Below, piece by piece: positions 1 to 8,785 of a DNA stretch of 35,511 bases. Every line of letters begins with the position of its first letter. Within the stretch, counting starts at the first letter, position 1. Under the pieces are notes generated by a model that ran no database searches, was not told where the DNA came from, and saw only the letters and a program-made list of their open reading frames with translations. This DNA comes from Candidatus Azambacteria bacterium GW2011_GWA2_42_9 (GTDB lineage: Bacteria > Patescibacteriota > Minisyncoccia > UBA10092), in contig LCEQ01000006.1 in the NCBI GenBank assembly GCA_000994805.1, positions 1 to 35,511 on the forward strand, given 5' to 3'. The position numbers and the translations under genes were made by a program.

Positions 1-571
1 GTATTTTTAACCATTTATATAAATAATAAAAGCTTATGAAAAACGCGGCCGCGGCGGCAACGTCGGTCGTTACCAGACGACTGTGGGCTAAGACCGTGGG
101 AGAAAAAGAATACATTGCTAAGGCAATAACAGCCGCCGATTCACCCCAAAGCTCACGGCTAAATTTCCAAATATAAAATCCCAAAAGAACGCCTATTAAA
201 ATTATTAACAAGCGCCCGTAGCGCATCATTTTCTGAGCGTCGTTTCCGGAATAATAAAGCAGGTCATTGCCAAAAGCGACATCGGTCTGCCAGCTCGGTG
301 TCCTATTGATGTCGGACGTGGATAGTGTGTTCCAACCGAAACTCTGATATGGAAATTTGATTTTTAAAAACAAAAGCGGCAAGGCAGATAAATCTTTCAC
401 AAGCGGCGGATGCTCCGGGTTAAGCCGCATGTCTTTGTGCGTCAGATAAGAATATCCGGCCGGCAAATGGATTCTTTCATCATAATTTGCGCTGTCATTC
501 CACATGCTGGTTATCGCCAGCACACCAAAAATCCCTAAAAGGAGAATTGCTAAATAGTTGACAGATTTCAT
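1..571 (-). CDS. GT39/PMT-like membrane glycosyltransferase, C-terminally truncated by window edge
   Basis: Own reverse translation from ATG at 571: MKSVNYLAILLLGIFGVLAITSMWNDSANYDERIHLPAGYSYLTHKDMRLNPEHPPLVKDL...; open to base 1. 'YDE..HLPAGY.Y...D.RLNPEHPPLVK' is typical of PMT/GT39-like proteins. Confidence 0.75.
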   Translation of the reverse strand, partial: MKSVNYLAILLLGIFGVLAITSMWNDSANYDERIHLPAGYSYLTHKDMRLNPEHPPLVKDLSALPLLFLKIKFPYQSFGWNTLSTSDINRTPSWQTDVAFGNDLLYYSGNDAQKMMRYGRLLIILIGVLLGFYIWKFSRELWGESAAVIALAMYSFSPTVLAHSRLVTTDVAAAAAFFISFYYLYKWLKI

Positions 572-625
572 ATATTATATTATACTTTAAATAATTTGCA
601 GTTCTATATATAAAAGGAGGAAAAA

Positions 626-769
626 ATGAAGATAGTATGGGCACTGATAAGCTCAACAACGATTGCTTTTGGGCTGGCGTTTTCCGGGGTTAATCCTCTT
701 GGAGCTGCCTTTCTTGGCATTTCAGTTGTATCTTTTTTGGCATCGATTGATTTAATAGTCAATTCATAA
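626..769 (+). CDS. Small hydrophobic protein, 47 aa (below the supplied ORF-length cutoff)
   Basis: AAAGGAGG just upstream of ATG 626; MKIVWALISSTTIAFGLAFSGVNPLGAAFLGISVVSFLASIDLIVNS, stop 767-769. Confidence 0.5.
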   Translation: MKIVWALISSTTIAFGLAFSGVNPLGAAFLGISVVSFLASIDLIVNS

Positions 770-782
770 ATAAGTAAAACCG

Positions 783-858
783 GGGCCCGTAGCTCAGAAG
801 ACAGAGCCGCCGGCTCATAACCGGATGGTCGGAGGTTAAAGTCCTCCCGGGCCCACCA
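783..858 (+). tRNA. tRNA-Met(CAT) or tRNA-Ile2(CAU), atypical D- and T-loops
   Basis: Acceptor GGGCCCG/CGGGCCC, D-stem GCTC/GAGC, anticodon loop CTCATAA, T-stem GGAGG/CCTCC, encoded CCA. T-loop is TTAAAGT and D-loop AGAAGACA lacks GG. Confidence 0.8.
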
Positions 859-868
859 CTTCTTCATT

Positions 869-955
869 CGCTGGGATGCGGAACTGGCAGACGAGGCGGA
901 CTTAAAATCCGCTGGACGCAAGTCCGTGAGGGTTCGAATCCTCCTGGGCCCGCCA
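869..955 (+). tRNA. tRNA-Leu(TAA)-like gene with defective 5' acceptor strand (possible tRNA pseudogene)
   Basis: Anticodon stem GCGGA/TCCGC with loop CTTAAAA, class II variable arm GGAC-gcaa-GTCC, TTCGAAT T-loop, encoded CCA. The 7 nt expected at the 5' end do not pair with TGGGCCC at the 3' end. Confidence 0.6.
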
Positions 956-977
956 CTCCTTCGGGGGTGTTTTTTTT
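953..977 (+). terminator. Rho-independent terminator after the tRNA pair
   Basis: CACTCC ttc GGGGGTG followed by TTTTTTTT. Confidence 0.6.
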
Positions 978-979
978 AT

Positions 980-2524
980 TTAAGGAACTATTACAGCGCC
1001 GACGTTTAATCCGATAATTTCAATCCGGCTTTTTGGATATTTTTTTTGCAAATTATGCAATAAATCGGTATTAAAATAAATCGGAGTGATAACCGTGCTG
1101 TTTTTTCCTAATTCAATTTTAGCAGTTTCATCGGCGCGTAAATAATTTATTTGCTCTTTACCGCGAGTTAAAAAATAAACCGTTTGCGCCGAAACAGGGA
1201 GGCCATTGTCAGTTGGCCGGTCGTCCGGATGCCAAAGAGCGTATTTTTTTACTTCCTCCGGCAAGCCGTTCAAGTAATTTGCCAATTCAACCTGATTGCC
1301 GGAAAAAGCATCAAAAACGCGCGGATTGGACGCCCAATGGTTAAAATATTTATTGAATTCAAAACCGGCAATAAAAACCAGAAAAACAATCAAAAGCCAG
1401 AATATTTCTTTCTTTACGCGCTTATGATCGACATAATTTTGAATTTTCCCGTAAAGCCATAATAATCCGATCCCGGAAAAAATCATTGCCGCGGGCATCG
1501 CTCCTAAAGCCCGCAAAGCGTGAGGATTGCCCTCGGTTGATAAAATATTCGGCAGAAGAAATATGCCCAGCCACGCCAGCATAAATTTTTCGCTAAACCC
1601 TAAGCGCTTAACGCTAATACCCAGCCCCAACAGAAACAAAATCCCGACCGGCCAGAAAAGTTCCGACGAGCCGGCATAATTATGCCGCCAATTGAAATCG
1701 CCAACAACGTTAAACATCCCAAGCGTTGAAGCAGTGCTTATAGCAACGGCCTTAAGCGGATTTTCTGCCGACCAAATTGCCACTTGTCCGCTTCTGCCGA
1801 AGAAATCGCCCGGATTATTTAAAAAATATAACCCGATGGGTAAGGCAATAATGAAACCGGTTATGGTAAACAATAAAAAACCGGTCCATAATTTTTTATT
1901 ACCGTATTTAATTAAATAGGGAATAAAAAACGCAGCAACCAAAACCGGCGCGAAACGGTAAGATATATAAGTGTAAAATCCGAGTCCGAATAAAATCCCA
2001 GCTAAAAATATCAAAATTATAGAAGTCGGACTTCGATAAAAATTATAGAAGTCGGACTTCGATAATTTAAATTCGCGGATTAAAAAATAAAATGACCAGA
2101 TTAAAAATAGCAGCATTAAACCGGCCCGAAATCCGATGCGGCTGAAATTTACCGCCCAAAAACTGACAGCCATAAAAAAACTTGAAGCCAACGCAACTTC
2201 AACGCTAAGAAGCTCTTTTGCTAAAAAATAAAGACCTAAAACCGCTAAAACGCCGGCTAAAGCTGGAAATAATCTTAAAGCCCACGGTTGGGTCCCAAGG
2301 GCCTTAATTGCCAACGCGTCAAGCCAGACAATCATTCCTTCCCGGCCGTTGTTGTTTTGATAAAAAACCGAAAAATTTCCTGTTTTTAAAGAAGACAAAG
2401 CATCGGCGCCGTTCATCGCTTCGTCCTGATAAAGACCGGGCGGAATTGAACCAAACTGCCAAAACCTAAAAAATATCGCAATGGCAATAATTAAAATAAG
2501 TATTACAGTAATTTTATTGGGCAT
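980..2524 (-). CDS. GT39-like/ArnT-type integral membrane glycosyltransferase
   Basis: 514 aa, many TM segments, N-terminal 'FRFWQFGSIPPGLYQDEAMNGADALS' and 'PWALRLFPALAGVLAVLGLYFLAKEL'. Confidence 0.75.
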   Translation of the reverse strand: MPNKITVILILIIAIAIFFRFWQFGSIPPGLYQDEAMNGADALSSLKTGNFSVFYQNNNGREGMIVWLDALAIKALGTQPWALRLFPALAGVLAVLGLYFLAKELLSVEVALASSFFMAVSFWAVNFSRIGFRAGLMLLFLIWSFYFLIREFKLSKSDFYNFYRSPTSIILIFLAGILFGLGFYTYISYRFAPVLVAAFFIPYLIKYGNKKLWTGFLLFTITGFIIALPIGLYFLNNPGDFFGRSGQVAIWSAENPLKAVAISTASTLGMFNVVGDFNWRHNYAGSSELFWPVGILFLLGLGISVKRLGFSEKFMLAWLGIFLLPNILSTEGNPHALRALGAMPAAMIFSGIGLLWLYGKIQNYVDHKRVKKEIFWLLIVFLVFIAGFEFNKYFNHWASNPRVFDAFSGNQVELANYLNGLPEEVKKYALWHPDDRPTDNGLPVSAQTVYFLTRGKEQINYLRADETAKIELGKNSTVITPIYFNTDLLHNLQKKYPKSRIEIIGLNVGAVIVP

Positions 2525-2568
2525 AACCCTATTCTACCAGAAAACAATATATGTTAAAATATATTCAT

Positions 2569-2766
2569 ATGCAAACAGAACAAGAAAAACAACACGCGCC
2601 GGAGATTGAGGCGCTGATACAAATCGCTTTTGAAAAGGGGATAGCGGTGGCAATTGAAGCGGCAAAAGCCAAAAACGACCCGCACCTTTTGGATGATTTT
2701 CACGATGCTTTAATTGACCGTTTTTACCAGAAACTGGTTGAAGCGGGGAAGATCATCAACGAATAA
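2569..2766 (+). CDS. Small hypothetical protein (65 aa from internal ATG; ORF track start 2551)
   Basis: MQTEQEKQHAPEIEALIQIAFEKGIAVAIEAAKAKNDPHLLDDFHDALIDRFYQKLVEAGKIINE; located directly upstream of the VirD4-like gene. Confidence 0.6.
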   Translation: MQTEQEKQHAPEIEALIQIAFEKGIAVAIEAAKAKNDPHLLDDFHDALIDRFYQKLVEAGKIINE

Positions 2767-2796
2767 CGAATTCAATACGAATAAACGAATCCGCCC

Positions 2797-5208
2797 ATGA
2801 TTTTTTACCTATTATTTATTTTAGTAATCACCATTGTTTTATGGTTTGTCTGGTTTTTATTTCATCGCGCCTGGCAAAAAGGAATAATTTTCAGTTCTTT
2901 GAATTTTGTTTTGCTTGAAATCCGTTTTCCAAAAATTTTAGAATCGGCCGATATCAATAAAGAAAAAGAAAAGCTTCTAATAATGGAGCAATTTTATAAT
3001 TCCTTAAATACCATCCTGCAAAAAGAAAAAGGTTTTTTTTCTCCCAAACCTTACATAATATTTGAAATTGCTGTACCGGAAGAAAGCGAGGAAATCGGAT
3101 TTTATCTGGCTCTTCCAAAAAAATTTCAAAATACAGTCCAAAGGCAGATTCAAGGGTTTTTTCCCGAAGCTCATCTCGAAGCCGTAAATGATTACAATAT
3201 TTTTAACAGAAGCGGCAAAAATGCCGGATCAGTGCTTAAATTGAAGCGTAATTACATCCTGCCATTCCAAACCTATAAAAAACTCGAAGCCAGCACCCTG
3301 GGTCTGATAACCAACGCTGTTTCATCACTTAAAGCCGCGGGCGAAGGAGTGTCGCTTCAAATTTTAGTCCGGCCGACAAAACATTCCTCAAAAAGCGATG
3401 CCGCAAAAATCATAAAACATCTGTATCAAGGCAAACATTTAGACGAGGCCTTAAACGAGATAGAAAATCCTCTGTCTTTCATTGACGCTTTCAGGGAATT
3501 TTTTAATATCAAAAAATCGGAAGATAAAAATAAACCCATTGAACCGCCCAAAACCCTAACACCGCTTTCTCAGGAACTCATTAACGCCGTTGATAATAAG
3601 GCCAAACAAAATTTGTTTGAAGTTAATATTAGAATTTTGGTGTCATCCGGTACAGGCGAAGAAGCGACTCAGATATTATCAAACGTTGAAAGCGCCTTCG
3701 CCCAGTTTGAGTTTCCAGATCTCAATTCTTTCTATAGTTTCAGGCCGCAAAAAAGAATTTTAAAAAAATTAATTTATAATTTTTCTTTCAGATTATTCAA
3801 TAAATCAGAAAGCATCTGGCTTTCCGGAGAAGAGTTGACCAGCGTTTTTCATTTTCCAATTATTAAAATGGAAACGCCAAAAGTGAGATTCGTTAAAGCC
3901 AAGGCGGCCGCGCCGCCGGCGATTTTGCCGGCATCCGGATCGGTTTTGGGCCGAAATCAATTTAGAAACCAAGAAACTGTTATAAAACTCAATCCGCTTG
4001 ATCGCCGGCGCCACATTTATATTATCGGTCAAACCGGCACCGGCAAGAGCTACCTACTGAGAAATCTTATAAAACAGGATATAGACAGCGGCGCCGGTGT
4101 CGGCGTTATTGACCCCCATGGCGATTTGGTTGAAGCGATTTTGGGACTTGTGCCCCGCCATCGTTTTAACGATGTAGTTTTATTTGATCCGGCCGACACC
4201 GAATGGCCCGCCGGATTAAACTTGCTTGAAGCGGCAACGCCCCAAGAAAAGGACTTCGCCATTCAGGAAATGATCGCCACTTTCCAAAAATTATTTTTAG
4301 CCGAGCATTTAGGGCCGATTTTTGAGCACAGCATGAGAAACGCCATACTTACTTTGATGGCCGATGAGACAAGTCCCGGGACTATTGTTGATATTCCAAG
4401 AGTATTTACCGATCCGGTTTTCATCCGCCAACTTTTGATAAAAGTTACCGATCCTTTAGTCCGCGATTTTTGGGAAAAAGAAATGCTCAAAATGACCGAA
4501 CAATACAAGTCGGAAATGACCGGTTATTTGGTCTCTAAAGTCGGCCGCTTTGTGGAAAATTCAATGATGAGAAACATCATCGGCCAAAGCCGTTCCAGCA
4601 TTGATTTTAACGATATTATGAACAATGGAAAAATTTTTCTTGTTAATCTTTCAAAAGGAAGAATCGGGGAGATAAACAGCGCTCTTTTGGGACTCATAAT
4701 CACTGCCAAACTCCAGATGGCGGCTTTTAAAAGAGCCGAAGAAAAAAATGAAGAATCAAGGCGCGATTTTTATCTTTATATGGACGAATTCCAAAATTTT
4801 ACCACCGATTCCATTGCCACAATTTTAGCCGAGGCCAGAAAATACCGGCTTAATCTTGTTTTAGCCCATCAATTTATCGGCCAGCTCACGGATAAAATCA
4901 GGGACTCGGTTTTTGGCAACGCCGGTTCAATAATTTCGTTTCGAGTCGGACCGGAAGACGCCAAATTTTTAGTTAAATATTTTGAGCCGGTTTTTAGCGA
5001 ACAGGATTTAATAAACATAGATAACCGTCACGCTTATGCCAAACTACTGATAAACGGCGCCACAACAACTCCTTTCAATATCGCAACGGAAACTTCGCCC
5101 GAAAGTAGTTTGGATGAAGCTGAAAAATTACGCGAGTTAAGCCGACAAAAATACGCCAAACCGCGAACGGAAGTTGAAGAAATTATAAATAAACGTTTCG
5201 GGCATTAA
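2797..5208 (+). CDS. Type IV secretion/conjugation-like coupling ATPase (VirD4/TraG/TraM-recognition family)
   Basis: N-terminal TM helix, Walker A IIGQTGTGKSYLL, 'GVIDPHGDLVEAIL', Walker B 'FYLYMDEFQNFTTDSIATILAEARKYRLNLVLAHQFIGQL'. Confidence 0.85.
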   Translation: MIFYLLFILVITIVLWFVWFLFHRAWQKGIIFSSLNFVLLEIRFPKILESADINKEKEKLLIMEQFYNSLNTILQKEKGFFSPKPYIIFEIAVPEESEEIGFYLALPKKFQNTVQRQIQGFFPEAHLEAVNDYNIFNRSGKNAGSVLKLKRNYILPFQTYKKLEASTLGLITNAVSSLKAAGEGVSLQILVRPTKHSSKSDAAKIIKHLYQGKHLDEALNEIENPLSFIDAFREFFNIKKSEDKNKPIEPPKTLTPLSQELINAVDNKAKQNLFEVNIRILVSSGTGEEATQILSNVESAFAQFEFPDLNSFYSFRPQKRILKKLIYNFSFRLFNKSESIWLSGEELTSVFHFPIIKMETPKVRFVKAKAAAPPAILPASGSVLGRNQFRNQETVIKLNPLDRRRHIYIIGQTGTGKSYLLRNLIKQDIDSGAGVGVIDPHGDLVEAILGLVPRHRFNDVVLFDPADTEWPAGLNLLEAATPQEKDFAIQEMIATFQKLFLAEHLGPIFEHSMRNAILTLMADETSPGTIVDIPRVFTDPVFIRQLLIKVTDPLVRDFWEKEMLKMTEQYKSEMTGYLVSKVGRFVENSMMRNIIGQSRSSIDFNDIMNNGKIFLVNLSKGRIGEINSALLGLIITAKLQMAAFKRAEEKNEESRRDFYLYMDEFQNFTTDSIATILAEARKYRLNLVLAHQFIGQLTDKIRDSVFGNAGSIISFRVGPEDAKFLVKYFEPVFSEQDLINIDNRHAYAKLLINGATTTPFNIATETSPESSLDEAEKLRELSRQKYAKPRTEVEEIINKRFGH

Positions 5209-5214
5209 TAATTT

Positions 5215-5856
5215 ATGGAAATATTATTTTCAAAAAAAGATTTTTGGCTGGCAGTGTTGGCCGGAGAAATTGTCGCTTGGCTTTCTTTGCCGACTTTAAA
5301 AAACCTCAAGATTTTAGACATTCTAACGGCGCGGGGAATTAATTTAACCAGCTTTGTTATTTTCTGGGCGATATTTATTCCGCTTGGCGCTATCGCCGGA
5401 CTCGGCGCGTTTTATTTTTTGGCAAAATATAAAAACCGTGTCGGATTTTTCCAACTGGGGAAATATGGTGTTATCGGCACTCTAAACACTCTTCTTTATG
5501 CCGGGATATACAATTTATTGATTTTTATCACCGATATTGCGACGGGCCTAACTATTGATTTATTTGCCGTTGTCGCTTTCATTATCACCGTAACTAATAG
5601 TTTTTTTTGTAATAAATATTGGGCATTTGAAGATAAAAAAACTGAAACTTTCAAAGAAGAAGCAATTAAATTTTTTATCGTTTCTTCGCTTGTAGCCATA
5701 ATCAACATCAGTATAATTCACATAACGGTTAATATCATTGGCGCTCCGGCCGGATTTGATTCCAAAATTTGGGCTAATGTCGCCTTGGTTTTTGCTATCA
5801 TTGTGGCCTTCCTCGGCAACTTTTTCGGGTACAAATATATTGTGTTTAACAAATAA
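5215..5856 (+). CDS. GtrA family membrane protein
   Basis: 'LGKYGVIGTLNTLLYAGIYNLL ... NSFFCNKYWAFED ... FLGNFFGYKYIVF' with four TM segments. Confidence 0.85.
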   Translation: MEILFSKKDFWLAVLAGEIVAWLSLPTLKNLKILDILTARGINLTSFVIFWAIFIPLGAIAGLGAFYFLAKYKNRVGFFQLGKYGVIGTLNTLLYAGIYNLLIFITDIATGLTIDLFAVVAFIITVTNSFFCNKYWAFEDKKTETFKEEAIKFFIVSSLVAIINISIIHITVNIIGAPAGFDSKIWANVALVFAIIVAFLGNFFGYKYIVFNK

Positions 5857-5890
5857 AAAACACGGTTCTAAAACTTGAATCGTGTTTTTA
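5855..5890. terminator. Bidirectional terminator between convergent genes
   Basis: AAAAACACG ... CGTGTTTTT stem with A/T tracts on both sides. Confidence 0.75.
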
Positions 5891-6670
5891 ATTTTTACAC
5901 CATTTGCCCTCCGGCGTATATTCCCACGCACAGCCGTTTTTGCTGTTTTTTTCCACGTCTTCGGGTTTGTCATGATAAGCCGGAAAAACCAGCGGCGACA
6001 TCCTGTCAAAATCATCAATAAATAATTTAATATCATACGCCGGAATTGCATAGGAAAAAAAACCATCAAAATCAACAGATTTATCCAATTTGTCGGAAGC
6101 GCTGTTAATCCCGATCACATACCCATTTTTATCAATTAACGGGCTGCCACTGAAATAAGTTAAAATTGTCGGGCTATAAATTATCGCGTTAAAATTATAT
6201 TCAGAAGACGCAGACCGGATTGTAAGATTATAACGCCAACCCTTAATGGTGCCTTTAATTACTTGCCAGAATCCGCCGCCATGACCAACGGCTGCCACTT
6301 CTTGTCCAATATATGAATTAGCTTCTTTTTCAAATTCAAGAAATGAAAAATGGGTAATTTTTTTATCGTTTTCATTACTTGGTTTTAGAAGAGCCAAATC
6401 ACCATTTTTCCATTCCCACAATCGTGTAAGCTTAATTCTTTTTCCATTAAATGACAGGGACCAAAGATATTGATTGTCAGAAATAACATGATAATTTGTT
6501 AAAATAGTCCCCGAAGAATCTATAAAAAATCCGCTACCTTTTAAAATATCTCCATCATAAATCGCCACAATGGAAGATTTGACTCTCTCTGTTATCTCAT
6601 TGGGAAATTCAGCAAAAGTAGTGGTAGAAACCATTAAAAAAACAACCGCCAGAATAACCGATTTCTTCAT
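5888..6670 (-). CDS. Secreted trypsin-like serine protease
   Basis: Signal peptide MKKSVILAVVFLMVSTTTFA; 'GSGFFIDSSGTILTNYHVI', 'GDLALLK', 'SGSPLIDKNGYVIGINSA' supply the His/Asp/Ser regions. Confidence 0.85.
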   Translation of the reverse strand: MKKSVILAVVFLMVSTTTFAEFPNEITERVKSSIVAIYDGDILKGSGFFIDSSGTILTNYHVISDNQYLWSLSFNGKRIKLTRLWEWKNGDLALLKPSNENDKKITHFSFLEFEKEANSYIGQEVAAVGHGGGFWQVIKGTIKGWRYNLTIRSASSEYNFNAIIYSPTILTYFSGSPLIDKNGYVIGINSASDKLDKSVDFDGFFSYAIPAYDIKLFIDDFDRMSPLVFPAYHDKPEDVEKNSKNGCAWEYTPEGKWCKN

Positions 6671-6743
6671 CTTTTCTCCTCAAATTAAAAAAATAAAGAA
6701 CTAAAATTATGTCTAAAATAGCACAAAATTTTTTTCTTGTCAA

Positions 6744-7364
6744 TCAAAATTGCGGTTTAATTTCCGATCGGAAATTTTTCGCCACAATATATGCTTCCTT
6801 ACTGTTTTTTACCGACGCTTCGGGTTTTATAAGATGGACTTCTTTAAATGATTCTTTTGCCATCTTTATGAGCTCCGGCGTGTCCGGGCCTTCAAAAACT
6901 TTAATGACGGCATTGCCGCCTTTTTTGAGTTCTTTTTTAACAACGTCTAAAATCCTTAAAGACAGCTCATGCGCCCGCGACTGGTCAATATCTTTTTGGC
7001 CGGTGGTGTTTGGCGCGGCATCCGATAAAACCGCGTTAAATTTGCGGGCGCTGGCCGCACGTTTGATAACCTCAAATAAATCCGCGTCGTAAATGTCTTT
7101 TTGGATAAAAATGAAGTTCGGTGTCTTTACAATTTTTGTGCTGACCGACTCTGTATCAATCCCTAAAATAAAACCATCGGAGCTAATTTTTTTCCGCGCC
7201 ACTTGAATCCAGCTTCCCGGCGCCGAACCAAAATCCAAAACCAAATCGCCTGGTTTCAAAATTTTAAACCGGCGGTCAATGTCTAATAATTTATAGGCCG
7301 ACCGCGCCAAATAACCTTCTTTTCTAGCGCGCTCCGCCCATTTGTCCTGTGGAATATATGCCAT
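6744..7364 (-). CDS. rlmE: 23S rRNA 2'-O-methyltransferase RlmE (FtsJ family)
   Basis: 'ARKEGYLARSAYKLLDIDRRFKILKPGDLVLDFGSAPGSWIQVA', 'VLSDAAPNTTG', 'GGNAVIKVFEG'. Confidence 0.9.
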   Translation of the reverse strand: MAYIPQDKWAERARKEGYLARSAYKLLDIDRRFKILKPGDLVLDFGSAPGSWIQVARKKISSDGFILGIDTESVSTKIVKTPNFIFIQKDIYDADLFEVIKRAASARKFNAVLSDAAPNTTGQKDIDQSRAHELSLRILDVVKKELKKGGNAVIKVFEGPDTPELIKMAKESFKEVHLIKPEASVKNSKEAYIVAKNFRSEIKPQF

Positions 7365-7434
7365 AATAGTTAAATCCTAACAGCCATTTTTAAAATTGGC
7401 AAAATCGGTAAAAGAAAAACCGCAAAAATCGCGG

Positions 7435-7830
7435 TTATTGTAAAAAGGATTTAATCAGAGAAATTTTTTCCAAGCGCGCTTTGATTTCCGCTCTCCTGTC
7501 TTCATACATTCTAATTTCTACAACACATAAATTGTCGGAAATGCGCAGATCTGCTTCTTCTGAAAGCTTAATATGACCTGCTAAAAATTCACCAAGTAAA
7601 TCTATAATTTTTTGAAATTCCTTAATTTCATCGGAAATTCTGCGCTCATCAGCCGCCATTTCGTTAGGGCATAGCTCACTGCCATATTCAGCCCAAGCCG
7701 CCAAATTAAATTCTTCCATCGATTTAAGATCACACCTTAGATCTGCTTGTTTCTTTTTTAAGTTCTCAATCGCGGCAATGATTTTTGCTTTATCGACGTC
7801 TGAAATATTTAGGCCTGGATGTAGCGGCAT
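7435..7830 (-). CDS. Hypothetical, coiled-coil-rich protein (131 aa)
   Basis: Start preceded by GAGGAGAAAA (minus strand); no recognised domain. Confidence 0.65.
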   Translation of the reverse strand: MPLHPGLNISDVDKAKIIAAIENLKKKQADLRCDLKSMEEFNLAAWAEYGSELCPNEMAADERRISDEIKEFQKIIDLLGEFLAGHIKLSEEADLRISDNLCVVEIRMYEDRRAEIKARLEKISLIKSFLQ

Positions 7831-7882
7831 ATTTTTCTCCTCATTTTTTAAAAAACAAATCTCCTAAGAGTGGGAAAATTTT

Positions 7883-7922
7883 AAAATAAAAACAAAACTT
7901 TGTAAAGTTTTGTTTTTATTTT
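7883..7922. terminator. Perfect 19-bp hairpin terminator
   Basis: AAAATAAAAACAAAACTTT-gt-AAAGTTTTGTTTTTATTTT; overlaps the stop codon of the upstream minus-strand gene. Confidence 0.8.
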
Positions 7923-8631
7923 ACCAAGCTATTTTATTATAAAACTCCAGGTTTAGTTTTGGCTTGGGTTTGAGATTTGAGTCAAAGCGGTAAGAAATCA
8001 TGGCGCAATTTTTAATCATATCTTTTTTATCAATCTCTAAAAGGGTTTCTTCGTCAAATTTTTCAAGCAATTTACGGAATGACATCATAACCGCCGAATG
8101 AGAAACAATCAAAATATTGGTTTTTGGATACTCTCTGACCAGCGTATTCAAAAACGACCAAATTCTTAAGTTAACATCTGTGAAGGCCTCGCCGCCGATG
8201 GGTCGATAATAATATTTTTTCTCTTTCTGTTTGCGCTCGTATTCGTATGGAAACAGCGTTTTTAATTCATCGGCAGTCAGTCCATCGGCAATTCCAAATT
8301 CCTTTTCGCGAATGCGTTCTTCAATGATAAATCTTGATTTTGGGAATTTTTTAGCGATAATCTTAGCGGTTTCAAGCGCGCGCTCAAAAGGCGAGGCGAA
8401 AATTATATCAAAATTTTTATAGTGATTTTTTAAAAATTCGGCCGTTTTTGCCGCCTGCTCTCTGCCTTTTTTAGAAAGGGGAATGTCCGCGTTTCGAACA
8501 TCTTTGATATTTTTAGTATAGGTTTTTAAAACACCGCGATTTATAAGTTCGCGTTCTTCGTTATATATTGATTGGCCGTGCCTTACAAGCACCAGATTAT
8601 CCGGCCATTTTTGAATTATTTTATGCGCCAT
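7921..8631 (-). CDS. Histidine phosphatase (phosphoglycerate mutase-like) superfamily protein
   Basis: 'LVLVRHGQSIYNEE' (RHG motif), 'IFASPFERALETAKII', 'IGGEAFTDVNLRIWSFL', 'ILIVSHSAVM'. ATG at 8631 (MAHKI) preferred over 8643. Confidence 0.88.
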   Translation of the reverse strand: MAHKIIQKWPDNLVLVRHGQSIYNEERELINRGVLKTYTKNIKDVRNADIPLSKKGREQAAKTAEFLKNHYKNFDIIFASPFERALETAKIIAKKFPKSRFIIEERIREKEFGIADGLTADELKTLFPYEYERKQKEKKYYYRPIGGEAFTDVNLRIWSFLNTLVREYPKTNILIVSHSAVMMSFRKLLEKFDEETLLEIDKKDMIKNCAMISYRFDSNLKPKPKLNLEFYNKIAW

Positions 8632-8632
8632 A

Positions 8633-8779
8633 TTATTTTCCAAAAAATTTCATTCGGCTGACATGCTTTTTCTCGCTTTTTACATTGCGTATGGCAATGT
8701 TTTTTCTTATGCGCCATTTGTCGCCGGTCCGAAAAGCCGTTTTATTGCCGCGAGCATTTTTTCTGGAATAATTTTTCAT
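8633..8779 (-). CDS. Small basic protein (48 aa), not in supplied ORF track
   Basis: MKNYSRKNARGNKTAFRTGDKWRIRKNIAIRNVKSEKKHVSRMKFFGK; fits exactly between the flanking minus-strand genes. Confidence 0.45.
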   Translation of the reverse strand: MKNYSRKNARGNKTAFRTGDKWRIRKNIAIRNVKSEKKHVSRMKFFGK

Positions 8780-8785
8780 GACTAA

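Noticed and set aside
604-921. Minus-strand ORF of 105 aa
   Set aside because: Reads through two tRNA genes ('EDFNLRPSGYEPAALSSELRAP' is the usual tRNA antisense artefact).
5560-6075. Minus-strand ORF of 171 aa
   Set aside because: Spans the GtrA gene 3' end, the terminator and the protease 3' end in a different frame; no coherent protein character.
6709-7092. Plus-strand ORF of 127 aa
   Set aside because: Antisense to rlmE, which has clear motifs; low-complexity composition typical of shadow ORFs.
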